Assembly (NCBI RefSeq): GCF_000711955.1
Contig: NZ_JONR01000059.1
Span: 1-20,872, forward strand
Length of the DNA: 20,872 bases
From: Nevskia soli DSM 19509
Lineage (GTDB): Bacteria > Pseudomonadota > Gammaproteobacteria > Nevskiales > Nevskiaceae
Direction: 5' to 3'
Position numbers and translations under genes: made by a program. The notes below the pieces were generated by a model. The model was given only the letters and a program-made list of their open reading frames with translations, was not told the origin of the DNA and searched no databases. Below are positions 14,291-20,605 of this stretch, piece by piece. The first letter of the stretch is position 1; every line of letters starts with the position of its first letter.

Positions 14291-14343
14291 TACCGGCGCG
14301 GAAGGTTGACGCACGGCACGCCGCCCCGCTACCGGCGCGGAAG
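14291..14343 (+). repeat. 14-bp direct repeat
   Basis: TACCGGCGCGGAAG occurs at 14291-14304 and again at 14330-14343, 39 bases apart, in the gap between the His-rich gene and the gene ending at 14347. Its role is unknown. Confidence 0.5.
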
Positions 14344-14346
14344 CAT

Positions 14347-14931
14347 TCATGGAGCGCGCGCAACTCGCATCGAGGGTGGGAACTCCGTTTCCCATTGCAG
14401 GCGCCAGCGAGTGCCTTGCTGTACCCATAGATCCTCGAACGCTTCGTCGCTGCGATCGGTTTCGACCCCGCCGCTGAGCAGGTCGTAATAGGTCATTTCG
14501 AAATGCTTCCTGCCGCGGACAAGCGCCGTGGCGTCCGCCTGCGGGTAGCTGACGGTGTCGATGGTGGTGGCGGCGTGCAGGTCCGTTCCATACGGCAGAC
14601 GTTCATGGAGCGAAACCCAGTCCGCCAGGCTCTGCTCCAGCCCCTGGGTTTTTCCGTCCTGTTCGATGCGCCGGTAGGTGCGCGTGGCGTAGAGTTGCAG
14701 CAGCCAATCGCCCCGCCCCTCCGCGGTTGCGCTGTCGCTTTCGGCGTAGACACTGCGGAACCAGTCGGAAGCGGCGGCTGCCGGATCGGCGAAGCGCGCA
14801 GTGCGCTTGTCTCCGCCGAGGTCGATGCCGGACTGCGCGGCAGCCGTGCCGCCGACCGCCGCCACTACAACCATCGTCGACGCCAGCAACCCGGCAACAC
14901 TTTTCCGCAGACGCTCCCTGCACTTGTTCAT
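14347..14931 (-). CDS. Exported protein of unknown function, possibly NTF2-like
   Basis: The protein has 194 residues. The ATG at 14931 begins a basic, signal-peptide-like N-terminus (MNKCRERLRKSVAGLLASTM, then VVVAAVGGTAAAQS) and has GGAAGAG upstream; the in-frame ATG at 14985 is less likely. The mature part has a helix AAASDWFRSVYAES, a charged segment LLQLYATRTYRRIEQDGK and strand-like C-terminal segments (IDTVSYPQADATALVRGRKH, EDLWVQQGTRWRLQWETEFP). The last strands resemble the end of NTF2-like or SnoaL-like domains (xxLWxxxGxRWRLxWE), but this is only a resemblance. It is transcribed toward the His-rich gene, which follows after about 220 bases; co-transcription is not evident. Confidence 0.72.
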   Translation of the reverse strand: MNKCRERLRKSVAGLLASTMVVVAAVGGTAAAQSGIDLGGDKRTARFADPAAAASDWFRSVYAESDSATAEGRGDWLLQLYATRTYRRIEQDGKTQGLEQSLADWVSLHERLPYGTDLHAATTIDTVSYPQADATALVRGRKHFEMTYYDLLSGGVETDRSDEAFEDLWVQQGTRWRLQWETEFPPSMRVARAP

Positions 14932-15404
14932 GGCTCTTCCGTTGAGCTGAGCCGTGCTGCGCCCCATGCGCTGCGGTACCGGCATTTGCGACGGCGCATG
15001 CTAGGTCAGCGCATTTCCTTGCTCCACCCCGTAGATGCGGTGTACTGCGTACGCGACCGTGCCGGCGGTCAGCGTGCCGTGGCGATGCAAGGAATTTGTC
15101 GGCGGCACAGGGCGGATTGGGGCGGTTCTCACGGGATTCCCGCTGGCCATGGTCCGCCTTCCGCGAACCAACAACGTTTTCAGGTCAGCGCATGAAACTG
15201 TGACGTTCCGCACAGTACGCACCTCGATTCGTGTCGTAAAAACCCACTACGCGCCCTAAAACCCGCCGGTACTCAGACCGACCGGGCTACCATCGCTTGT
15301 AGTGGCGGGAAGGCAACAACGCGCCGTGAGTGGACCTGATTGTCGGCCACCTACCCGCATTGCTTCCGTGCCCCGCAGCCCCTTTACGGATAAAGACACA
15401 AGCA
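14932..15404. other. 473-base divergent intergenic region
   Basis: No ORF of coding character. It lies between the exported-protein gene (minus) and the Mrr-like nuclease gene (plus). The only regulatory-looking element is the CRP-like inverted repeat at 15199-15214. Confidence 0.45.
15199..15214. promoter_or_regulatory. CRP/Clp-like inverted repeat
   Basis: TGTGA-CGTTCC-GCACA matches the TGTGA-N6-TCACA pattern of CRP/Clp regulators at nine of ten half-site positions, and the symmetry extends to ACTGTG/CACAGT. It lies about 190 bases upstream of the nuclease gene and 270 bases upstream of the divergent gene, which is far for direct activation. Confidence 0.3.
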
Positions 15405-16310
15405 ATGGCAAAACGCAGAAAGAAGCAGGGCGGGAAGGAAGCCGAGGCCGCTGCCGTACTCGTCGTCTTCGCCGTTCTATACCTGACCGCGAGCCGCCAC
15501 CTGTCGGTATTCAAGCTGGCGGCATTTGTGGGCGTCGCCGGCTTTGCGATCGCGATAGGCATCGTTCTCCTGCGCGGCAGGCGACGGCTGGCTGGCGATC
15601 CGCAGCCCAACCAGACCAGCCAGCGCCGCGAGCCCAGCCCCTACAAAGCCCCACAAGCAAACCCGGGCCCCGACGTTCTCGACCGGGTACGCACCCCGCC
15701 CACGGCCGCGCCTGCAATCACCCCCTTGACCTCCGTCCCCGCCCCCACCAAGCCGGCCGCCTGGTCCCTGCCCCTGATCAAGGAGCTGGAATGGAAGCGC
15801 TTCGAGGAATTGTGCGAGGGCTACTGGAAGGCCAAGGGGTATCGAGCCGAGTTGACCGGCCGTGGCGCGGACGGCGGCATCGACATCAACCTCTACCGCC
15901 CCTCGGCACCCGACAAGCTGCTGGTGATCATCCAGTGCAAGTCACGCTCGCGGGAGAATATCGGCGTGGCCACCGTGCGTGAACTGTTCGGCGTCATGCA
16001 CCATGTCAAGGCACCGATGGGGATTCTGCTGACTTCCACCGGCTTTTACCCGGCGGCCCGCGAATTCGCGGCGGGCAAGCATCTGCAACTGGTGGATGGG
16101 GAAACGCTGTACCGGCAACTGGTGGAGCTCCCGGAAGCCGACAGCCGGCAACTGCTTGAGCATGTCACCCGGGACGACTACATCACGCCGACCTGCCCGA
16201 ATTGCGATGTGAAGATGGTGAAGCGGGTCGGCAAGAGCAGTGGGGATGCGTTTTATGGGTGCAGGAATTATCCGCGGTGTCGGCAGACGCTGCAGGTCAG
16301 AGGTGCCTAG
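15405..16310 (+). CDS. Membrane-anchored Mrr-like restriction endonuclease with a C4 zinc finger
   Basis: The protein has 301 residues from the ATG at 15405; a GTG start at 15330 in the same frame is less likely. A basic start (MAKRRKKQGGKEAEAAA) precedes two hydrophobic helices (about 15-30 and 36-56), then a Pro/Gln-rich linker (65-118). Residues about 125-245 are an Mrr-type PD-(D/E)xK nuclease fold: LEWKRFEELCEGYWKAKGY, the catalytic core GADGGIDI (D160) and IIQCKSR (Q177-x-K179), followed by VRELFGVMHHVKAPMGILLT. The C-terminus has a topoisomerase-type zinc finger with C264, C267, C286 and C292. Mrr enzymes cut modified DNA; a membrane-anchored version may meet incoming DNA at the envelope. 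No methylase is adjacent. Confidence 0.9.
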   Translation: MAKRRKKQGGKEAEAAAVLVVFAVLYLTASRHLSVFKLAAFVGVAGFAIAIGIVLLRGRRRLAGDPQPNQTSQRREPSPYKAPQANPGPDVLDRVRTPPTAAPAITPLTSVPAPTKPAAWSLPLIKELEWKRFEELCEGYWKAKGYRAELTGRGADGGIDINLYRPSAPDKLLVIIQCKSRSRENIGVATVRELFGVMHHVKAPMGILLTSTGFYPAAREFAAGKHLQLVDGETLYRQLVELPEADSRQLLEHVTRDDYITPTCPNCDVKMVKRVGKSSGDAFYGCRNYPRCRQTLQVRGA

Positions 16311-16385
16311 TGCAGAAAGGTCAGTCTTTCGTGAGAGTAATTACGCTGCGCCAGCCCACAACATCCAGCACAACACTTTCAACTC

Positions 16386-16643
16386 ATGGGCGGACAACTG
16401 GAAAGAATCCTTGAAAACAGAAAACATCCGGCACGCGAAATCCTAGTTTGGCAGAACCTATACTTTGGACGCAGACTAAAGAAACATGTCCGCCTACCGC
16501 GGCATCTTCATGCCATCAATTCTCCTTTATAGCTGGACCCTCACATATTGGACGACGTACTGAAATATGTGTTTCTGCCGCCCGAAGTAGTTAAAGCGTT
16601 GCGCGAAGAATTGAAACGTCGAAAGGATGCTCTAGGCTCGTAG
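16386..16643 (+). pseudogene. Small ORF interrupted by an in-frame amber codon
   Basis: From the ATG at 16386 one frame reads MGGQLERILENRKHPAREIL through RLKKHVRLPRHLHAINSPL to TAG at 16530-16532. The same frame continues as LDPHILDDVLKYVFLPPEVV, KALREELKRRKDALGS to TAG at 16641-16643. Both halves have plausible, charged helical composition, so a single 85-residue protein with one nonsense change is likely. No ribosome binding site is seen. The region is richer in A+T than its neighbours, which suggests an acquired gene or remnant. I do not recognise the family. Confidence 0.4.
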
Positions 16644-16707
16644 GGCGAGTGGTGACCCGCCTGTCGCGAACGCTTCGCGGTAAACGGCGGGTCACGACCC
16701 GCCCTAC
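16640..16707. repeat. Palindromic repeat, GTAGGGCG type, copy 1
   Basis: Arms GTAGGGCG/CGCCCTAC and TGACCCGCC/GGCGGGTCA form a 68-bp imperfect palindrome with the loop segment TGTCGCGAACGCTTCGCG. It starts at the end of the split ORF and ends 16 bases before the higA stop on the other strand. A related 63-bp copy occurs at 20080-20142, sharing CCCGCCTGTCGCG and CCGCCCTAC. Confidence 0.8.
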
Positions 16708-16722
16708 AGCACTACAGCACTT

Positions 16723-17133
16723 CTACTCCAACAATGCATCAATCGGCACCCCAAACCGCTTTGAAAGCTTGATGATCTGATCCCCATTCAGCTTCCGCCT
16801 GCCACCTAGAACAAGCGACACCACGCTCTGTGGCCCGATCTCGGGCAGATCCGATTGGCGTAGCTGGTGCTCCTTCATCAATTCCTTGATCAACTCGACG
16901 CCGGAGATTTCAGGCATCGGCTTGTTGACCTCTTCATACTCGGCAATGCGCTCACCGATCAGTTCGGCCAGGCTCGCGAGGGGGTGTTCCTCGTCAGCGC
17001 CGCCGGCATCCAGGATGGCGTCGAGGAATTTGACTGCCTTGCGGTACTGGCGCTCTCCGTTGATCGGGGCCATCAGGGGCGCGATATGCGGCCAGTACTG
17101 AGTCGCGGTTTTGAGCATGGCTTCGATCGTCAT
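16723..17133 (-). CDS. higA: HigA-type antitoxin (HTH transcriptional regulator)
   Basis: The protein has 136 residues. The N-terminal part (MTIEAMLKTATQYWPHIAPL, then KAVKFLDAILDAGG and HPLASLAELIGERIAEYEE) is the usual HigA extension. A Xre-type helix-turn-helix occupies about residues 77-130: SGVELIKELMKEHQLRQSDL, PQSVVSLVLGGRRKLNGDQI and KLSKRFGVPIDAL. It should neutralise HigB and repress the operon. Its ATG overlaps the higB stop as ATGA (17130-17133), so the two are translationally coupled, with the toxin first as is normal for higBA. The likely operator is the palindrome at 17453-17466. Confidence 0.93.
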   Translation of the reverse strand: MTIEAMLKTATQYWPHIAPLMAPINGERQYRKAVKFLDAILDAGGADEEHPLASLAELIGERIAEYEEVNKPMPEISGVELIKELMKEHQLRQSDLPEIGPQSVVSLVLGGRRKLNGDQIIKLSKRFGVPIDALLE

Positions 17134-17432
17134 TGCACACCTTCCTTACGCTTCCATGCGTTGCTGTCGTATTCCTTGTGCGTCAGCACAAAGCGGATAA
17201 AAATCATTTGGCGGTTGAAGTGGATCGCGGCAATCAGCCGCAACTTGTTTCCACCGATATCGAAGACATAGAACTTGTCGACTTTATCGACAGAGTTGAA
17301 CGTGGCTTTCAGCTCGGCGAAATCGGCATAGGCGCCCTTCTTGATCAGGCGATACCAGGCATCCAGCGCAGCGGCCGATTGGCGATGCTTCGCTTTGGCC
17401 TCAGTGATGCGCGCTCGGGTGATCACTCGCAT
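17130..17432 (-). CDS. higB: HigB-type toxin (mRNA interferase)
   Basis: The protein has 100 residues and begins MRVITRARITEAKAKHRQSA. The features of the HigB_toxin family (RelE-like fold) are visible: ALDAWYRLIKKGAYADFAEL, KFYVFDIGGNKLRLIAAIHF and IFIRFVLTHKEYDSNAWK. Relatives associate with the ribosome and cleave translated mRNAs. The catalytic residues of this family lie in the THKEYD region and the basic strand before it, both present, so the toxin looks intact. The promoter lies immediately upstream (17439-17467); the predicted transcription start is at or next to the ATG, so the toxin mRNA could be leaderless. The toxin precedes the antitoxin with an ATGA overlap. Confidence 0.93.
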   Translation of the reverse strand: MRVITRARITEAKAKHRQSAAALDAWYRLIKKGAYADFAELKATFNSVDKVDKFYVFDIGGNKLRLIAAIHFNRQMIFIRFVLTHKEYDSNAWKRKEGVQ

Positions 17433-17438
17433 GAGGGA

Positions 17439-17467
17439 ATTTTATTACAACCTGCAATATATTGCAA
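17439..17467 (-). promoter_or_regulatory. higBA promoter and operator
   Basis: On the minus strand TTGCAA (17467 to 17462) and TAAAAT (17444 to 17439) are separated by exactly 17 bases. The perfect 14-bp palindrome TGCAATATATTGCA (17453-17466) overlaps the -35 and spacer, with a further TTGC half-site just upstream. This is where a HigA-type repressor would act. The -10 lies six bases before the ATG, leaving almost no 5' UTR. Confidence 0.65.
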
Positions 17468-17498
17468 TTAGCAATACTGCATACCCGTAAGCGCTACC

Positions 17499-19265
17499 CT
17501 ACTCCCCAAAATGCCCCGCCACCCCGGGACTCAGCTTCCTGGCTGCGGCCATGTCGGCCTTGCCGCCTTCCGCATCGCCCGCCTCCGCACGCGCCAGCCC
17601 GCGGCCGTAGAGGGCGTAGGCGTTTTCGGCGTCGTGTTGCAGCACCGCGCTGTAGTCGCGGATGGCGGCTTTGGGCTGGTGGCTTTTGAGGTAGACGGTG
17701 GCGCGGGTGATGAGGGGGGCTGGGTCGTCGGGGGCTTGTGCGATGGCGGCGTCGCAGTCCGCGAGCGCGGGTTTGTATTGCTTGAGGGAGAGGCGCGCGG
17801 CGCAGCGGGCGGCGTGGGCGTCGGGTGAGGCGGGGTTTTCGGACAGGGCCTGGTCGAGGTCCGCCAGTGCTTTGTGGGTGTCGCCGGTGCGCTGGTAGAT
17901 CTCGGCGCGGGCGAGGTAGCCGTCCTTGAGTTTGGGGTCCAGCGCCAGGGCCCGGTTCATGTCTTCGATGGCGCGGCTGACTTCGCCGCTGATGGAGAGG
18001 GCTTCTCCCCGGTTGAGATAGGCGGCGGCGTTCTTCGGGTCGAGCTCGATGGCGCGGCTGAAGTCGGCGATGGCCTGGGCGTAGGCGAGGCGCTGGCCTT
18101 GCATGAGGCCGCGGAAGCCGTAGATCCAGGATTCCTCGGGGGCGATGGCGATGGCCTGGTCGAAGTCGCGCAGGGCGGCGTCGTACTCCTGCTTCTGCGC
18201 GTGGGCGCGGGCGCGCTCGACGTGGTCGCGCGCTTCCTGGCGGTCGAGGGTATCGACGGGCTGATGCGGCGTGGGCTGCGTTACGCCCGGGTCCGCCGCC
18301 GCGCGGGCGGCGGTGTCGCCCTTGGTGGTGGAGGCGTAGAGCTGGTGTTCGCTGTAGGCGAGGTAGAGGTGCAGCTCGCGGAGCTGGTGCATGCCGAGGA
18401 CGAGGTCGGGTACCTGGACGGTGGTGCCTTTGCGGTTGGCGGCTTCGATGGTGTCCGCGCCCAGGGTGAGGGTGGGCTGGTCGAAGCTGATGCCGCCGAT
18501 CTGCAAGGTTTTGAACTTGCGCTTGTACAGGCCGATGCCCTGGCCGTCGAGGGTGGTGGCGGTGCCCATGGGGGTGACGCCGGCACTGTGTTCGTCCAGG
18601 CCGTAGAGGGCCTTGGCGGCCTTGAAGGTGAGGGTGGAGGTGCTGGCGCCGGTGTCGAGCACGGCGCGCAAGGGTTTGCCGTCGAGGATGACGGGGATGA
18701 CGATCCAGTTCTGGTCCAGCTCGAAGGGGATGCTGGTGGCGTCGGCCTGGCGCCAGTACACGGCGCCGCCCGCGCAAGGCTTCTGCGCGAAGAGGCGCAG
18801 CTTGCCGGCGGCGGGGTCGATCTCCAGGTCGTAGTCCTTGAGCAGGCTGGTGCCGAGGTTGCCGCTGACGGCGGGGTCGTTGTTGAGGCGGTCGGAGCCG
18901 ATGAGGAATTTGACGTTGCTGAAGCTGGCGCCGCCGAGCTGGAGCGTGGGCAGGGTGACGGTGCGGTCCAGCTTCACGCCGCCGGCGCCGAGGCTGGTCA
19001 TGTCCGTGGCCTCGCCGTGGCGGAAGGGCGCGGCGGCGGTTTCCCGCAGCACGCTCCAGTAGGCGCCGGTATCCAGCGCCAGCGCGGCCGGCTGCACGCC
19101 CAGGCCGACCCTGGCGAGAATCAGCCCTTCGTCATTGAGCCGCGTCTCCACCTCGGCCACACGCTGCGGCTTGCAGGCGGCCGGCTCGCCGGCCACTGCC
19201 GCCGGCAGCGACAGGAGCAGCAGGGCGCCGAGTGTGCCGGATGCCAGGATGCGGCGTGGAGTCAC
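17499..19265 (-). CDS. Exported protein with two retropepsin-like aspartyl protease domains and TPR repeats
   Basis: The protein has 588 residues and a GTG start at 19265, with GAGG six bases upstream. A signal peptide (PRRILASGTLGALLLLSLPA, then AVAGEPAA) predicts export. Two retropepsin-like domains follow: residues about 45-160 with L-D65-T-G-A and NLGTSLLKDYDLEID, and about 180-310 with L-D204-T-G-A-S and LVLGMHQLRELHLYLAY. Each contributes one DTG, so the pair could make a single two-lobed active site. Residues about 340-580 are six or seven TPR units (ALRDFDQAIAIAPEES, AIADFSRAIELDPKNAAAYL, AIEDMNRALALDPKLKDGYL, ALADLDQALSENPASPDAHA). Relatives are little studied. It appears to be a single-gene unit. 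Confidence 0.9.
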   Translation of the reverse strand: MTPRRILASGTLGALLLLSLPAAVAGEPAACKPQRVAEVETRLNDEGLILARVGLGVQPAALALDTGAYWSVLRETAAAPFRHGEATDMTSLGAGGVKLDRTVTLPTLQLGGASFSNVKFLIGSDRLNNDPAVSGNLGTSLLKDYDLEIDPAAGKLRLFAQKPCAGGAVYWRQADATSIPFELDQNWIVIPVILDGKPLRAVLDTGASTSTLTFKAAKALYGLDEHSAGVTPMGTATTLDGQGIGLYKRKFKTLQIGGISFDQPTLTLGADTIEAANRKGTTVQVPDLVLGMHQLRELHLYLAYSEHQLYASTTKGDTAARAAADPGVTQPTPHQPVDTLDRQEARDHVERARAHAQKQEYDAALRDFDQAIAIAPEESWIYGFRGLMQGQRLAYAQAIADFSRAIELDPKNAAAYLNRGEALSISGEVSRAIEDMNRALALDPKLKDGYLARAEIYQRTGDTHKALADLDQALSENPASPDAHAARCAARLSLKQYKPALADCDAAIAQAPDDPAPLITRATVYLKSHQPKAAIRDYSAVLQHDAENAYALYGRGLARAEAGDAEGGKADMAAARKLSPGVAGHFGE

Positions 19266-19610
19266 CAGGGGCCTCTATATAAGGAGTGGGAGCGCCGCCC
19301 TCGCCCGGCCCTTGCCCGCGCGGTGGCTTGCGGGTGGAGGCGGAGGAAACGGGGAATGCGGCAGGGGTATGACGGGTTGCGGGGCGCTTAGTTCCTTTCG
19401 GGGCGGGCGAATGGTGCGGGTGTGGCGGTGGTCGGTGCGGATGGATGCAAGGGACACCTGGAAGGACGGAACAGGTACGGAGTAGAGTGACAGCGTGGGG
19501 ACATTGAATTGCGGTCCAATCCCGGCGAAGGCTGCGGATCAGGCTCCGTGAAGTCAATTGGTTATAAATCCATCGCCCGGGAGACCACCTGAATGCAGCA
19601 ATTATTTGCC
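19266..19610. other. Intergenic region between the protease gene and the gene cassette
   Basis: No supported gene. The frames on both strands are low-complexity shadows. The left part (19266-19460) is G-rich and must hold the promoter of the protease gene on the minus strand. From about 19500 the DNA becomes richer in A+T, marking the border of the acquired segment. No integrase gene is present here. Confidence 0.5.
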
Positions 19611-19639
19611 GTTGTTGATCCGTTCAACTGGCGTTGGGC
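19611..19639 (+). other. Integron-type recombination site, 3' half (left boundary of cassette 1)
   Basis: The site ends CGTTCAACTGGC-GTTGGGC; the last seven bases (19633-19639) fit the core GTTRRRY, and cassette DNA would begin at TTGGGC. A related stretch at 20147-20173 matches at 24 of 27 positions. The 5' half expected of a full attC is not evident, so this could be an attI-like site or a truncated attC. Confidence 0.5.
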
Positions 19640-19650
19640 GTCATAAAAGC

Positions 19651-19959
19651 ATGAGAGCGTGCGGCAAAATGAGCGGCATCATTTTCTGGGGCGCCGTCGC
19701 CTGGCTTTTTGTTGCCGGGCTGCTGGCGCTGCAATTCTGGCCGCACGTCCCTCAATCGAAGACTGGCTGGATCGCTTTCATCGCGTTTGGCCCGCCGCTT
19801 TATATATTTGCAGAGGGCTTGTCTGAGCGGTTCTGGTCATCGCGCGCCGGTCGTTCGTTGTCTCGTCCATCGCCTGCCATGCAAACCGCATTCGTCATCG
19901 GCAGTTTGGTAATTGGTGGTGCGTTCGCCTGGGGGTTATGGTGGCTCCAATCTCATTAG
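19651..19959 (+). CDS. Small membrane protein, gene-cassette type
   Basis: The protein has 102 residues from the ATG at 19651; an ATG at 19669 (MSGIIFWGAV) is an alternative. There is no clear ribosome binding site for either, which is common for cassette genes. Three hydrophobic helices are visible: IIFWGAVAWLFVAGLLALQF, WIAFIAFGPPLYIFAEGL and AFVIGSLVIGGAFAWGLWWL. The middle segment GWIAFIAFGPPLYIFAEGL resembles hypothetical membrane proteins repeatedly found in chromosomal integron cassettes. The ATG lies 11 bases after the left GTTGGGC core and the stop lies eight bases before the R'' box of the attC-like site, exactly the packing of an integron cassette. The function is unknown. Confidence 0.72.
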   Translation: MRACGKMSGIIFWGAVAWLFVAGLLALQFWPHVPQSKTGWIAFIAFGPPLYIFAEGLSERFWSSRAGRSLSRPSPAMQTAFVIGSLVIGGAFAWGLWWLQSH

Positions 19960-19966
19960 CAATGCC

Positions 19967-20030
19967 GCCCAATCAGGCGTTCAAGCGAACGTGGCATAAA
20001 GCGCCATGCTTCTTTACTTAGGCATTGGAT
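19967..20030 (+). other. attC-like site (integron recombination site)
   Basis: The left end GCCCAAT-CAGGCGTTCAAGCG matches the R''-L'' arm of common attC sites closely. The right end ACTTAGGC-ATTGGAT is the L'-R' arm, and between them TGGC/GCCA can pair. The 64-bp length is normal. The recombination base pair is changed: R'' ends AAT and R' begins ATT rather than AAC and GTT, a paired substitution that may reduce activity. Confidence 0.65.
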
Positions 20031-20079
20031 GTCATGAAAGCCATTTCACCACAGCCTGTCGATGACAAGTTGAGAGCAC

Positions 20080-20142
20080 GTAGGGCGGGAGCTATCCCGC
20101 CTGTCGCGGAAGGCGGGATACGCTACGCTTCTCCCGCCCTAC
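20080..20142. repeat. Palindromic repeat, GTAGGGCG type, copy 2, inside an open frame
   Basis: A 63-bp palindrome with arms GTAGGGCGGGAG/CTCCCGCCCTAC and TATCCCGCC/GGCGGGATA around TGTCGCGGAA. It is related to copy 1 at 16640-16707. It keeps the open frame of 20025-20546 intact, encoding RRAGAIPPVAEGGIRYASPA. Confidence 0.85.
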
Positions 20143-20146
20143 ACGA

Positions 20147-20174
20147 GTTGTTGATGCGTTCAACTAGCGTAGGC
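20147..20174 (+). other. Second integron-like 3' half-site, degenerate
   Basis: The stretch matches 19611-19637 at 24 of 27 positions and ends AACTAGCG-TAGGC, where one base of the GTTRRRY core is missing. AGTTGA at about 20069 could be its distant 5' partner, with the palindromic repeat 20080-20142 lodged in between. It may be a decayed attC ending a tiny second cassette. Confidence 0.4.
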
Positions 20175-20180
20175 AAACCA

Positions 20181-20546
20181 ATGTCCGTGCAATTGGCGTC
20201 AGGTGTATTCATGAGCATGCCAGCTCCAATCCGAGTAGCAATAGTCGCTGCGACCGTAGATGGCCTGGCAATTGCTCGAAACCTGCCGGCTCTATTCAAG
20301 AAAGATATCGCGCCACGCTATAGCCTTGTAACTCTCGACTGTGCCGCAAGCGACGAAGCGGAATGCTTTGCCAAGTTGAACCCGCAGACTTTTGGGTTTT
20401 GGATTGCCCTCGATTCCGAATCAAAGCAGGCCTGTGAGAGCCTGCCGGAATACACCAGAGGCTTTTATGACCACGGTCTGCCGGACCGCGTTGTCATTGC
20501 AAAAAACAGGGAAGATCTTCAATGGATCTTATTGAGCCTTGCATAA
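20181..20546 (+). CDS. Hypothetical protein, cassette-like
   Basis: The protein has 121 residues from the ATG at 20181, chosen because it lies just after the half-site 20147-20174; an ATG at 20211 with AGGT upstream is equally possible. The open frame extends back to 20025, but that part is encoded by the palindromic repeat and site remnants. The core starts IRVAIVAATVDGLAIARNLP, an alpha/beta-type strand-helix that weakly recalls TIR-like nucleotide-binding proteins of the GSSSEGLxIAR type. This is a resemblance only, as later motifs do not clearly match. It continues NPQTFGFWIALDSESKQACE and ends EDLQWILLSLA. It is soluble, has three Cys in all and lower G+C than the neighbourhood. A hairpin terminator overlaps the stop. 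Confidence 0.6.
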   Translation: MSVQLASGVFMSMPAPIRVAIVAATVDGLAIARNLPALFKKDIAPRYSLVTLDCAASDEAECFAKLNPQTFGFWIALDSESKQACESLPEYTRGFYDHGLPDRVVIAKNREDLQWILLSLA

Positions 20547-20565
20547 ATAGTTGAAACTATTTTTG
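20545..20565 (+). terminator. A+T-rich hairpin terminator candidate
   Basis: AAATAGTT-GA-AACTATTT is a perfect 8-bp inverted repeat followed by TT and overlaps the TAA stop at 20544-20546. It is short and weak in G+C, so it may be a modest terminator, or the outer end of the IS630-type element that follows. Confidence 0.45.
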
Positions 20566-20605
20566 CTGTTTGTGGTCTGCCGCTGTGGTAGCTTGGAGGG
20601 CACCA

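Noticed and set aside
15195..15220. Second LexA box
   Set aside because: CTGT and ACAG are present but separated by ten bases rather than eight. It fits a CRP/Clp-like site better.
17874..19391. Plus-strand open frame of 505 codons opposite the protease/TPR gene
   Set aside because: The translation is Gly/Val/Glu-rich and repetitive, mirroring the codons of the real gene on the minus strand.
19266..19610. Integron integrase gene
   Set aside because: No tyrosine recombinase motif was found on either strand here; the neighbour is the protease/TPR gene.
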